A stretch of 64,000 nucleotides of DNA, taken from Limisoma sp963601185 (GTDB lineage: Bacteria; Bacteroidota; Bacteroidia; Bacteroidales; Muribaculaceae). Within the stretch, counting starts at the first letter, position 1, and each line of letters begins with the position of its first letter. The notes beneath the pieces are model-generated. The model searched no databases and had not been told where the DNA came from. It saw nothing but the letters and a program-made list of their open reading frames with translations. Positions 19,048-27,656 of the stretch are shown here, one piece after another. The stretch spans positions 41,723 through 105,722 of the forward strand of contig CAVCEE010000009.1 of NCBI GenBank assembly GCA_963601185.1. The letters run 5' to 3'. The translations under genes were made by a program, and so were the position numbers.

Positions 19048-19647
19048 TTAATTTTTTTCTGATGTTTCTTCATTTTTGGATGCCTCTGCCGCCTTGGCTG
19101 CTTCTGCTGCTGCCTTGGCTGCCTTTGCTGCGGCTGCTTTCGCCAATGCCGCTTCCTTGGCTTTCTGTTGCTCCTCCCAGATCTTTACAGGGTCAGGTTC
19201 AGGGAGATAGTTCAACTGTTTCACAAGTTTCTCGCGGGTATAGACCGCATGCTCGAACTTGTTGGTAAAATGAATTGCGTGAGAGGCGCAAGCCGTAACA
19301 CACATCTGGCAGAATGTGCAACTACCGAGGTCGTATACATATCTGTCCAATACTTTTTTCTTTTTTCCGTCAGGCATTTCCACCATCTTGGATTCAATGC
19401 GGATCGTCTGATTCGGACAACTCATTTGGCAAAGACCGCAAGCAATGCACTTGTGTCTGCCGTTTTCATCATAGATGAGTTCCAACGTGCCACGAAAACG
19501 TTCGCCTACTGGCAAATTGTCTCTGTTGTCAGGATATTCCTCCGTCACTTTCTTCGTGACGAACTCCTTTCCTGTCACTTCCATTCCCTTCAAAAGGCTG
19601 ACCATACCTTTGCCTAATCCGGTGAAGTAATCTTTTACGCTACTCAT
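19048..19647 (-). CDS. nuoI: NADH-quinone oxidoreductase subunit I, 2x[4Fe-4S], with Ala/Lys-rich tail
   Basis: Iron-sulfur subunit that passes electrons to cluster N2. The 199-residue protein has two CxxCxxCxxxC(P/A) motifs: Cys67, 70, 73, 77 and Cys110, 113, 116, 120. I use the ATG at 19647 (MSSVKDYF). The 77 open codons upstream run through the atpG terminator and carry no family features. Residues 160-199 form a repetitive Ala/Lys/Glu tail that most NuoI proteins lack. The gene follows atpG, not nuoH, and is separated from it by a terminator. No convincing promoter is seen in the 55 bases between that terminator and the ATG. Confidence 0.93.
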   Translation of the reverse strand: MSSVKDYFTGLGKGMVSLLKGMEVTGKEFVTKKVTEEYPDNRDNLPVGERFRGTLELIYDENGRHKCIACGLCQMSCPNQTIRIESKMVEMPDGKKKKVLDRYVYDLGSCTFCQMCVTACASHAIHFTNKFEHAVYTREKLVKQLNYLPEPDPVKIWEEQQKAKEAALAKAAAAKAAKAAAEAAKAAEASKNEETSEKN

Positions 19648-19701
19648 AACTCTATTGTGTTCAGTCAACTGTATTTCGCATACCGGTAACAAAAATTTAT
19701 T

Positions 19702-19746
19702 AAAAACATCTGGAAGGAGTCCGGTATGTTCGCCTCCTTCCCGATG
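19702..19746 (-). terminator. Intrinsic terminator between atpG and nuoI
   Basis: On the minus strand CATC-c-GGAAGGAG type arms: 19734-19746 pairs with 19707-19719 (8 bp, one mismatch, 4 bp; loop of 14), and TTTTT (19706-19702) follows the stem directly. This is a classical rho-independent terminator in the reading direction of atpG. Confidence 0.75.
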
Positions 19747-19759
19747 TCTGTTATCAAGT

Positions 19760-20635
19760 TTATTTCTCAACCTGGCCGCCGAGTATGTCGAGCAATTCTG
19801 TCGTGATACCCTGCTGGCGAAGTTTATTGTATTCCAATTGCAGAGACTCGTGCAACTTTTTGGCATTGTCGTTTGCACTCTGCATTGCCATCACTCGCGC
19901 TGCCTGCTCAGAGGCGGCGTTCTGTCCAAACACTTCCTGCGTCATCGACAATACGTAGAGCGGAAGGATAGTGTTGTAGATGCGGTTGGCGTCGGGTTCG
20001 AAAAGATACGGACGGTTAGTAGGTCCGTCGGCGTTGCCGAAGGCCTCCGGCGAGACAGGCAACAGTTGCTGCACTGTCAGTCGCTGCTTGCCGGCCGACA
20101 AATATTTCATCGACACGACTTCTACCCGGTCGGTCTGACCGCCGACAAAATCGGCTTTCAATTTGTCGACAAGTTCCCGGATTTGGTCAATGCCCGATTT
20201 TGGGCCGGCTGAAGTGCGTACCACCTCTACCCCATCGTCTTCAAGCACCGTTGCCGCCTTGTCGAGTTTCTTGCCGATCGGCACTACCGTCACCTTTACC
20301 GACGGATAGGCTTCACGCAACTCGTTGATGCGCTGCAACAGTCCTTTGAAGATGTTGATGTTGTAGGCGCCACACAGTCCCTCGTCGGAACCGAGTGTCA
20401 CTAAGGTAACCGTCTTCACGTCGCGAACGTCAGTCAACTCCGAGGTATACTCGGCATCAGCCTGCATCAGGTTGCCCATAATGCTCTGAAGTTGGTTCCG
20501 GAACGGCACCAAGCGGCTCAAGCCCTGTTCGGCCTTGTGCATCTTTGCCGACGAAATCATCTTCATTGCGCCGGTGATTTTCTCCGACGACGCAACCGAC
20601 CCGATTCTGCCTTTAAGTTCTCTTAACGTTGACAT
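19760..20635 (-). CDS. atpG: ATP synthase F1 subunit gamma
   Basis: Central rotor shaft of F1. The 291-residue protein starts MSTLRELKGRIGSVAS with the typical N-terminal coiled coil and GAMKMISSAKM. It has the SDEGLCGAYN signature region and ends in the C-terminal helix with MQSANDNAKKL and YNKLRQQGITTELLDI. It is the last gene of the atp cluster, as in other Bacteroidales, and is followed by its own terminator. Confidence 0.97.
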   Translation of the reverse strand: MSTLRELKGRIGSVASSEKITGAMKMISSAKMHKAEQGLSRLVPFRNQLQSIMGNLMQADAEYTSELTDVRDVKTVTLVTLGSDEGLCGAYNINIFKGLLQRINELREAYPSVKVTVVPIGKKLDKAATVLEDDGVEVVRTSAGPKSGIDQIRELVDKLKADFVGGQTDRVEVVSMKYLSAGKQRLTVQQLLPVSPEAFGNADGPTNRPYLFEPDANRIYNTILPLYVLSMTQEVFGQNAASEQAARVMAMQSANDNAKKLHESLQLEYNKLRQQGITTELLDILGGQVEK

Positions 20636-20654
20636 TACCTATTCTCCGTTTCTT

Positions 20655-22232
20655 TTATTGAGCATATTTTGCAGACACTGCCTTGGCTGTTTCTGTAAGC
20701 ACGGCTTCCACCTCTGCGGTCAAGTTGCCGGCTTTCAGCACGTCAAGCACGTCGGCCTTGTGACCGGCTTGGAGCATCTGGATAAACTCTGTTTCAAACT
20801 CTGCAACCTTGTCCATCGGCACTGCCGACAAGAGTCCGCGCGTACCGCAATAAATCACGGCAATCTGCTCCTCTACAGCCATCGGATGATACTGTGGCTG
20901 AACGAGGAGTCGCTCGTTCTTGCGACCTTTATCGATTGTGCGCGCAGTGATTGGGTCGATGTCGCCACCAAACTTGGTGAACGATTCCAGCTCACGGAAC
21001 TGCGCCTGGTCAATCTTCAACGTACCGGCAATTTTCTTCATCGCCTTAATCTGGGCGTTACCGCCGACACGCGACACTGAAATACCTACGTTTATTGCCG
21101 GACGGATACCGCTGTTGAACAATCCAGACTCAAGGAATATCTGACCGTCGGTGATTGAAATCACGTTGGTCGGGATATATGCCGACACGTCGCCGGCCTG
21201 AGTCTCGATGATTGGAAGCGCAGTGAGCGAGCCGCCGCCCTTAACGACTGGCTTCAAAGCAGCAGGAAGGTCGTTCATGCTCTTTGCCACCTCGTCGTTG
21301 TCGATAATCTTCGCCGCACGCTCGAGCAGACGGGAGTGCAGATAGAAGATATCACCTGGGTAGGCTTCACGTCCCGACGGACGCTTCAAAATCAGAGAAA
21401 GTTCACGGTAAGCCACCGCCTGCTTCGAGAGGTCGTCGTAGACAATGAGCGCATCGCGTCCACTGTCGCGGAAATACTCGCCGATAGCAGCACCGGCAAA
21501 TGGAGAGTAGTAGCGCATAGCAGCCGAGTCGCTTGCCGAAGCGGCAACGACTACGGTGTAGTCCATAGCGCCGTACTTTTTCAATGTGCTTACCAACGTT
21601 GCAATCGAAGAGGCTTTCTGACCAATTGCCACATAGATGCAGTAAACCGGCTTGCCTTGCTCGAAATTCTGGCGTTGGTTGATAATAGTGTCGATAGCAA
21701 TAGCTGTCTTTCCTACCTGACGGTCGCCGATGATAAGTTCGCGCTGACCGCGACCGATAGGCACCATAGAGTCGACAGCCTTCAATCCTGTTTGCAGCGG
21801 TTGCTTCACAGGCTGGCGGAAAATAACGCCAGGTGCTTTACGGTCGAGTGGCAGACGCATCAAATCGCCTTCGATAGGTCCACGACCGTCGACCGGTTCA
21901 CCCAGGACGTTGATTACACGCCCCAATAGGCCTTCGCCTACTGGTATGGATGCGATTTCACCCGTACGGCGCACTGGCATGTTTTCTGTCACTTCGTTGA
22001 CTTTGTCAAGAAGGACAACGCCCACGTTGCTCTCTTCAAGGTTCATGGCCACACCCGTAGCACCGTTGTCGAACACAACGAGCTCGTTTGCCTCCACGTT
22101 GTCGAGACCATAGACGTGAGCCACACCGTCGCCGACACTGAGCACTGTGCCAACCTCCTCAAACTGCGCCTTGCTTTTAAGGCCGTCGAGTTGCTGCTTC
22201 AGTATGTCTGAAATCTCACTTGGGTCAATCAT
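20655..22232 (-). CDS. atpA: ATP synthase F1 subunit alpha
   Basis: Non-catalytic nucleotide-binding subunit of F1, 525 residues. P-loop GDRQVGKT at 169-176, the SVGDGVAHVYG N-terminal barrel, and the alpha/beta signature near PAINVGISVSRVGG with the arginine-finger region. Two bases separate it from atpH and 19 from atpG. Confidence 0.98.
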   Translation of the reverse strand: MIDPSEISDILKQQLDGLKSKAQFEEVGTVLSVGDGVAHVYGLDNVEANELVVFDNGATGVAMNLEESNVGVVLLDKVNEVTENMPVRRTGEIASIPVGEGLLGRVINVLGEPVDGRGPIEGDLMRLPLDRKAPGVIFRQPVKQPLQTGLKAVDSMVPIGRGQRELIIGDRQVGKTAIAIDTIINQRQNFEQGKPVYCIYVAIGQKASSIATLVSTLKKYGAMDYTVVVAASASDSAAMRYYSPFAGAAIGEYFRDSGRDALIVYDDLSKQAVAYRELSLILKRPSGREAYPGDIFYLHSRLLERAAKIIDNDEVAKSMNDLPAALKPVVKGGGSLTALPIIETQAGDVSAYIPTNVISITDGQIFLESGLFNSGIRPAINVGISVSRVGGNAQIKAMKKIAGTLKIDQAQFRELESFTKFGGDIDPITARTIDKGRKNERLLVQPQYHPMAVEEQIAVIYCGTRGLLSAVPMDKVAEFETEFIQMLQAGHKADVLDVLKAGNLTAEVEAVLTETAKAVSAKYAQ

Positions 22233-22233
22233 T

Positions 22234-22779
22234 TTATTTCTTACTTAGAAGTTTTAAACGCAATTTTCTTAAATCATTACTCATCGAAGCGTCGAGCACC
22301 TCGCCGTCGACACGCACAGTGAAGCCTCCGATGAGGGAGGCGTCGACGCGCTGACGGTATTCAATGGTGCGACCCTTGAGATGAGTCTGCACGGATTCCT
22401 TGATTTTGTCAATGGTTGCTGCTGGCAATTCGTTGGCAGTGACTATCTCGACCTGCGAAATTTTGTTGATGTCGCGATAGCGCTTGCCGTAGGCCAACGC
22501 CATTGACCGCATGAAGGATTCCCGTCCATGGCTGAAAACGAGTTTGAAAAACTTGTCCAGACATCCGCCCTTCTCCGCTCCGGCGGCAACAAGAAGCAAC
22601 TGCAACTTGTCGGCCAGCGGAAGGAACGGATTTTCAACCGCACGCTTCATCTCCTGGTGAGCCTCGTAGCCGGCAGCCAACTGGGCAGTCTGAGAGTAGA
22701 CAGCCTCGGCCTTTCCCGCTTCTTCGGCAAAGAGGAAGAGCGCTTTTGCATAGCGGTTAGGAATCAGTCCTTCATTCAT
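22234..22779 (-). CDS. atpH: ATP synthase F1 subunit delta
   Basis: Peripheral stalk protein linking b subunits to the top of F1. The 181-residue protein has NRYAKALFLFAEE at the N terminus, a central NPFLPLADKLQLL and the C-terminal IGGFTVRVDGEVLDASMSNDL signature region. Position between atpF and atpA is the usual one. Confidence 0.95.
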   Translation of the reverse strand: MNEGLIPNRYAKALFLFAEEAGKAEAVYSQTAQLAAGYEAHQEMKRAVENPFLPLADKLQLLLVAAGAEKGGCLDKFFKLVFSHGRESFMRSMALAYGKRYRDINKISQVEIVTANELPAATIDKIKESVQTHLKGRTIEYRQRVDASLIGGFTVRVDGEVLDASMSNDLRKLRLKLLSKK

Positions 22780-22802
22780 CTTTTACAATTTAAATTTGTA
22801 TA

Positions 22803-23300
22803 CTAATTTTTCGTTTCAATCTCATCCAGCAATTTGTCTACAAGCTGCGACTGAGCTTTGTCGTCAGCCATACGCTGACGGAGCAGTTGCTCCGCAATCT
22901 GAATGGCGAATGTGCTGACCTCGTTGCGGAATTGCAGTTCGGCTTCCTTGCGTTCCTGCTCAATGGAAACCTTTGCGGCATCCATCACCTTCTGAGCCTC
23001 CACCGTAGCGGCTTCTTTGGCTTCTTCGATGATTTGAGCTTTCATACGGGCTGCCTCACGCAGAATCTCTGCCTGCTGCTTTTGTGCCTCAACGATAAAC
23101 TTGTCCGCCTCAGCCTTCGCATTGTCGACATGCTCTTTGGCTTCCTCTGCGTATGCCACACCCTTGTCAATCAAGTCGGCACGCTCTGTCATCATTTTGA
23201 TGATGGCAGGCCATGCAAACTTGCCAAGGAGGACGCACAGCAGCACGAAGACCACGAACATCCAGAATACCAAGCCAAATGCAGGCGTAAACAGTTCCAT
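22803..23300 (-). CDS. atpF: ATP synthase F0 subunit b
   Basis: Peripheral stalk subunit of 165 residues: one N-terminal membrane helix (about 5-26, with the FW.F-rich start) followed by a long charged coiled coil rich in Ala, Glu and Lys. Single copy, with no second b' gene in the cluster, so the stalk is presumably a homodimer. Confidence 0.96.
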   Translation of the reverse strand: MELFTPAFGLVFWMFVVFVLLCVLLGKFAWPAIIKMMTERADLIDKGVAYAEEAKEHVDNAKAEADKFIVEAQKQQAEILREAARMKAQIIEEAKEAATVEAQKVMDAAKVSIEQERKEAELQFRNEVSTFAIQIAEQLLRQRMADDKAQSQLVDKLLDEIETKN

Positions 23301-23319
23301 CTCTTAAAGCTTTGCTTGA

Positions 23320-23583
23320 TTAGATGAACAACGAAAGGATACAAACGATCACACCGAACAAGGCAACACCTTCGACGAGGGCTGCGATGACGATCATATT
23401 ACTACGAATGTCGCTCGATGACTCCGGTTGACGCGCAATGGCTTCCATAGCGGCGGCACCAATCTTACCGATACCGATACCTGCACCGATGGCTGCGATT
23501 GAAGCACCCAGACATGCACCCATTTTGTCAAGTCCCAAAGACATAACTGCATCAGCGGCTTGCGCTAAAATCATTCCTAACAT
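23320..23583 (-). CDS. atpE: ATP synthase F0 subunit c
   Basis: Ring-forming proteolipid of 87 residues with two membrane helices. Helix 1 has the packed GAGIGIGKIG run, and helix 2 carries the ion-binding Glu71 in ALVEGVALFG. The Gln in helix 1 and the Ser/Thr after the Glu that mark Na+-binding rings are absent, so I infer proton coupling. The polar loop RQPESS is normal. Confidence 0.96.
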   Translation of the reverse strand: MLGMILAQAADAVMSLGLDKMGACLGASIAAIGAGIGIGKIGAAAMEAIARQPESSSDIRSNMIVIAALVEGVALFGVIVCILSLFI

Positions 23584-23630
23584 AGTAATTAAATTTTTAA
23601 ATTGTTATTTTCTTTTTTTGTTTTTAATTT

Positions 23631-24719
23631 TTAAGCAGCTTCCACCTCTTTATGCTCCGGCTCTGCCACAGCAAGGGAGATGAACAGCGTTGAAAGCATT
23701 GTGAACACATACGCCTGGATGAAACTTACAAGCACATCCAAGAGGAGCATAAACAATGAGAAGAACACCGAAACGACGGTAGTGGCTGTTGTCACTCCGG
23801 CGCCGAACGGTGCGAAAATAAATATCAACAGCGTCAGCACTATCACTATCATGTGGCCGCCCATCATGTTGGCGAACAGACGTACACACAGTGCTGCCGG
23901 CTTGGTGAAGATTCCGAAGAGTTCGATTACCGGCATAATTGGCAACGGAAATTTGAGTGCCAACGGCACTTCCGGCCAAAAGATGTCTTTCCAGTAGTGC
24001 TTGTTGCCTTTCACGTTGGTGATTACAAACGTGCAAAGCGCCAAGACCAAGGTAATGGCAACGTTGCCGGTCAAGTTGGCTCCACCGGGGAACACAACGA
24101 CCAAACCTAACAGGTTCATAGTGAAGATGAAGAAAAACGCCGTCAACAGGTAGCCTGCAAACTTGGGAGCCTTCTCGCCCAATGTGTCCTTAAGCACGCC
24201 GTTGTAGATGAAGCCCACGAGAGCCTCTACGGCACCCATACCCTTACGGGGGGCTTTCATACCGTTGCGCTTGTAGAAGCGCACCAGCGACAGCATCACT
24301 GCAAGGACAACCAAAGCGGAAATCATCAAGCCGGCAACGTCCTTCGTGATTGACAAGTCAACCGGACGGAACTCATTGCCGTTGGCTTCCACTTGCACCA
24401 CCTTGCCGCTGTTGTCGCCGTCCTGAGCGATGCGGTAGACCACGCCGTTACCGGCATCATAGGTCTCGCCGCCTGTCACCCTTGAAGAGCTGAACAGATG
24501 CCAGCCGCCGTTTGAATCATTGACGATGACGGGCAATGGAATGCGGTGCTCATGAGAGAAAGGCACTTCCCAGCCGTAGGCGTCGCCAAGGTGCTCGAAG
24601 ATGATTTCCTGGAGGTTCATCTCCTCCCCGGAACTCTTCTCGCCCTCCTGCGCTGACGCAGCTCGCAACGGCAATGCCGCCACGACCAATGTCACCAATA
24701 TGGCCAGTACTTTCTTCAT
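23631..24719 (-). CDS. atpB: ATP synthase F0 subunit a
   Basis: Stator channel subunit. At 362 residues it is longer than the roughly 270 of Escherichia coli. The extra length is an N-terminal signal-peptide-like segment (about 1-23, ending SAQ) and a hydrophilic stretch to about residue 130 before the usual membrane helices, an arrangement I know from other Bacteroidota. The essential channel arginine is in AALCVRLFANMMGGH. No atpI-like gene lies between atpC and atpB (4-base gap). Confidence 0.95.
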   Translation of the reverse strand: MKKVLAILVTLVVAALPLRAASAQEGEKSSGEEMNLQEIIFEHLGDAYGWEVPFSHEHRIPLPVIVNDSNGGWHLFSSSRVTGGETYDAGNGVVYRIAQDGDNSGKVVQVEANGNEFRPVDLSITKDVAGLMISALVVLAVMLSLVRFYKRNGMKAPRKGMGAVEALVGFIYNGVLKDTLGEKAPKFAGYLLTAFFFIFTMNLLGLVVVFPGGANLTGNVAITLVLALCTFVITNVKGNKHYWKDIFWPEVPLALKFPLPIMPVIELFGIFTKPAALCVRLFANMMGGHMIVIVLTLLIFIFAPFGAGVTTATTVVSVFFSLFMLLLDVLVSFIQAYVFTMLSTLFISLAVAEPEHKEVEAA

Positions 24720-24723
24720 AGTC

Positions 24724-24963
24724 CTAATAAATACATACTGACACTACGTTTCTGTCGACATCGACGATTCCGCCTTCAATGGCCATCGACTCACGCTGTG
24801 CGGCATCGCCGGTCTGATATTCAATCTCGCCTTTTGCAAGTGCCGACACCAGTGAGGCATGGTTTTCGAGCACGGTGAACTGTCCTTTCTCTCCTGGAAG
24901 CATCACCATCGAAACCTGTCCGTCAAACAGAATCTTTTCAGCAGAAATCACTTTTAGTGTCAT
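24724..24963 (-). CDS. atpC: ATP synthase F1 subunit epsilon (short form)
   Basis: 79 residues only: the N-terminal beta-sandwich (MTLKVISAEKILFDG, LPGEKGQFTVLENHA) is present. The C-terminal helical hairpin that inhibits ATP hydrolysis in other bacteria is missing. Short epsilon subunits of this kind are usual in Bacteroidota, so this is not a truncation by mutation. Lies between atpD and atpB. Confidence 0.94.
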   Translation of the reverse strand: MTLKVISAEKILFDGQVSMVMLPGEKGQFTVLENHASLVSALAKGEIEYQTGDAAQRESMAIEGGIVDVDRNVVSVCIY

Positions 24964-24980
24964 CTCTTTTGTTTTGTTAC

Positions 24981-26486
24981 TTATTGATCAATCTCAGCCA
25001 ACAGTTTCTTGCCTTTCTCGATGGCTTCGTCGATGGTGCCGACATTGAGGAATGCCTGCTCCGGATATTCGTCGACTTCGCCGTTGAGAATCATCTTGAA
25101 ACCACGGATTGTCTCGCTCAAAGGCACCATCACGCCCGGAAGACCGGTAAACTGCTCCGCAACGTGGAATGGCTGGGAGAAGAAGCGTTGTGCGCGGCGA
25201 GCGCGTGCAACGACGAGTTTGTCTTCGTCCGAGAGTTCATCCACACCGAGGATGGCGATGATGTCTTGAAGTTCGTTGTACTTCTGAAGCAACTGCTTCA
25301 CTGCTTGAGCCACATTGTAGTGCTCCTCGCCGATGATGTTCGGGTCGAGGATACGCGATGTAGACTCCAATGGGTCGACAGCCGGGTAGATACCAAGTTC
25401 TGAAATCTTACGGCTAAGCACCGTGGTTGCATCCAAGAAGTTGAATGTTGTTGCCGGTGCAGGGTCTGTCAAGTCGTCGGCAGGCACATAGATTGCCTGG
25501 ACTGACGTGATAGAACCTTGTTTTGTCGACGTAATACGTTCCTGAAGAGCACCCATCTCAGAAGCAAGTGTAGGCTGGTAGCCCACGGCTGACGGCATAC
25601 GGCCCAAAAGTGCCGATACCTCAGAACCTGCCTGAGTGAAACGGAAAATGTTGTCGATAAACAGAAGAATGTCCTTCGAGCCGCCGTCCTGGTCGCGGAA
25701 CTGCTCAGCCACTGTAAGGCCTGACAATGCCACACGCAGACGAGCGCCCGGGGGCTCGTTCATCTGACCGAACACGAGTGCAATCTGCGACTTCTTCAAA
25801 GCCTCAGGATCGACATCCTCGATGTTCCACTCTCCTTTTTCCATGCCCTCCATGAATTTGTCACCATACTTGAGCACGCCGCTCTCGAGCATCTCGCGCA
25901 GAAGGTCGTTACCCTCACGCGTGCGCTCGCCAACGCCGGTAAACACGGAGAAACCGTTCTGACCGATGGCGATGTTGTTGATAAGCTCCATAATAAGCAC
26001 GGTCTTACCTACACCTGCACCACCGAACAATCCGATTTTACCGCCTTTCAAGTAAGGCTCCAAGAGGTCAATCACCTTGATTCCCGTGTAGAGAATCTCA
26101 GAACTGATCGACAAATCGTCGAACTTCGGCGCCGGTTGATGGATTGGTCGACGATTTTCGTCCGACAAGGCTGGCAAGTGGTCGATTGGCTGACCGATAA
26201 CGTTCAGCAATCGTCCTTTGACCTGTTCACCTGTAGGAACGGAAATCGGTTGCCCTAAATTTTCAACCTCCATACCGCGTCGAAGACCATCGGTCGCGTC
26301 CATTGCCACGCATCTCACCGTCTGTTCACCAATGTGTTGCTCCACTTCGAGCAACAAGTCGGCGCCGTCAGGACGACTCACCTTCAATGCCGTATAGATT
26401 GGCGGCAAGTCGTTTTTGTCGATGTCGAATGACACGTCGACCACAGGTCCGATTACCTGTGTGATCTTTCCTAAATTGTTGGTCAT
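24981..26486 (-). CDS. atpD: ATP synthase F1 subunit beta
   Basis: Catalytic subunit, 501 residues: P-loop GGAGVGKT at 155-162, the GERTREGNDL segment with the catalytic glutamate, and the LGRMPSAVGYQPTL stretch. First gene of the atp cluster. It starts 54 bases after nuoH, in an AT-rich gap where I see no exact promoter match, so it could be read from the nuoA promoter. Confidence 0.98.
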   Translation of the reverse strand: MTNNLGKITQVIGPVVDVSFDIDKNDLPPIYTALKVSRPDGADLLLEVEQHIGEQTVRCVAMDATDGLRRGMEVENLGQPISVPTGEQVKGRLLNVIGQPIDHLPALSDENRRPIHQPAPKFDDLSISSEILYTGIKVIDLLEPYLKGGKIGLFGGAGVGKTVLIMELINNIAIGQNGFSVFTGVGERTREGNDLLREMLESGVLKYGDKFMEGMEKGEWNIEDVDPEALKKSQIALVFGQMNEPPGARLRVALSGLTVAEQFRDQDGGSKDILLFIDNIFRFTQAGSEVSALLGRMPSAVGYQPTLASEMGALQERITSTKQGSITSVQAIYVPADDLTDPAPATTFNFLDATTVLSRKISELGIYPAVDPLESTSRILDPNIIGEEHYNVAQAVKQLLQKYNELQDIIAILGVDELSDEDKLVVARARRAQRFFSQPFHVAEQFTGLPGVMVPLSETIRGFKMILNGEVDEYPEQAFLNVGTIDEAIEKGKKLLAEIDQ

Positions 26487-26540
26487 TTCGTTTTACAATT
26501 AATAAACTATTTATTTATTCTCTCTCAAAAAATAAATCTC

Positions 26541-27620
26541 TTAAAATACGAATCCGAATGCCACTACAATGAGCATCAACACGAGGTTGAACAGATTGAT
26601 TGGCAACAGATATTTCCACTCGAATGCGAGCAGTTGGTCGATACGAAGACGTGGGAACGTCCACTTGAACCAGATGATTACGAACGACAACGCTACAGCC
26701 TTTACAACAAACCAAATGACTGAAGGAATGTAGTCCATAACAGCGTTGAAGCCTTCCCATCCCGGGATGTGGAGTGGCATCCAGCCGCCGAAGAACAGCA
26801 GCGTTGCTACACCAGAGACGATGAAAAGGTTAAGATACTCGGCGAGGTAGAACAAGCCGAAGTGGAGACCGGAATACTCTGTGTGGTAACCGGCTGTAAG
26901 TTCCGACTCAGCCTCAGGCAAGTCGAACGGACCACGGTTGGTTTCGGCTGTACCAGCAATCATATAGACGATGAACGCGATGATGGCAGGAATGTGGCCT
27001 TGGAAGATGAACCAAAGGTCTTTCTGACCTTCAACCAAGCCTGTCACCGACATTGTGCCGCTCAAAAGCACGATTGTCATAATTGACAAACCGATTGAGA
27101 GTTCGTAACTAATCATCTGCGCACCGCTACGGAGCGCACCGATAAGTGTGTACTTGTTGTTACTTGACCATCCTGCAAGAAGGATGCCGAGCACACCAAT
27201 CGACGAAACCGCTGTAAGGAAGAAGATGCCGATGTTGAAGTCAATAATCTGCAATCCCTTACCCCAAGGCAACACTGCAAAGGCAGCAAACGAAGCCACA
27301 ATCACCAAGAACGGTGCGAGGTTAAAGAGGAACTTGTCGATATTGTTGAGCGGAATCAACTCCTTAATCAAGATTTTGAACATATCAGCAAAACTCTGCA
27401 ACAAACCCATCGGACCTACACGGTTCGGGCCGAGACGGCACTGGAATGCACCGCAGACCTTGCGTTCAAAATATATGTAGAACAGTGCGAGCAAGGCGTA
27501 GACCAAAAGGAGAACCACACCGAGAAGCACGCATTCGACCACAGTAGTAGCCCAAGCAGGCATAAAGCCGTTGAGCAGATTGTCAAACCATTCAGTGACT
27601 ACTTTGAAGTCAAAAATCAT
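26541..27620 (-). CDS. nuoH: NADH-quinone oxidoreductase subunit H
   Basis: Membrane subunit that forms the quinone-binding interface, 359 residues and about eight to nine helices. Seen: ERKVCGAFQCRLGPNRVGP, the conserved GALRSGAQMISYEL, AETNRGPFDLPEAESEL with the key acidic residues, and FIIWFKWTFPRLRIDQL-type C-terminal loop (near 320-335). Ends the nuoA-H half of the locus, and the next gene is atpD instead of nuoI. Confidence 0.96.
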   Translation of the reverse strand: MIFDFKVVTEWFDNLLNGFMPAWATTVVECVLLGVVLLLVYALLALFYIYFERKVCGAFQCRLGPNRVGPMGLLQSFADMFKILIKELIPLNNIDKFLFNLAPFLVIVASFAAFAVLPWGKGLQIIDFNIGIFFLTAVSSIGVLGILLAGWSSNNKYTLIGALRSGAQMISYELSIGLSIMTIVLLSGTMSVTGLVEGQKDLWFIFQGHIPAIIAFIVYMIAGTAETNRGPFDLPEAESELTAGYHTEYSGLHFGLFYLAEYLNLFIVSGVATLLFFGGWMPLHIPGWEGFNAVMDYIPSVIWFVVKAVALSFVIIWFKWTFPRLRIDQLLAFEWKYLLPINLFNLVLMLIVVAFGFVF

Positions 27621-27656
27621 ATCTTTAAATTTTCTTTGTTACTCAATCAGTTATCA

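Noticed and set aside
19648..19878. 77-codon upstream extension of nuoI
   Set aside because: It runs through the atpG stop region and the intrinsic terminator, and lacks family similarity. MSSVKDYF is the natural start.
22803..24963. Na+-coupled ATP synthase
   Set aside because: The c subunit lacks the helix-1 Gln and the Ser/Thr after the ion-binding Glu. The Na+ pump in the window is the decarboxylase, and its ion cycle need not involve this ATP synthase.
24724..24963. Truncated atpC
   Set aside because: The short epsilon subunit without C-terminal helices is usual in Bacteroidota and the reading frame ends cleanly.
26487..26540. A separate atpD promoter in the gap after nuoH
   Set aside because: The gap is AT-rich and has a TTTTTTG, but no TAnnTTTG at the right distance.
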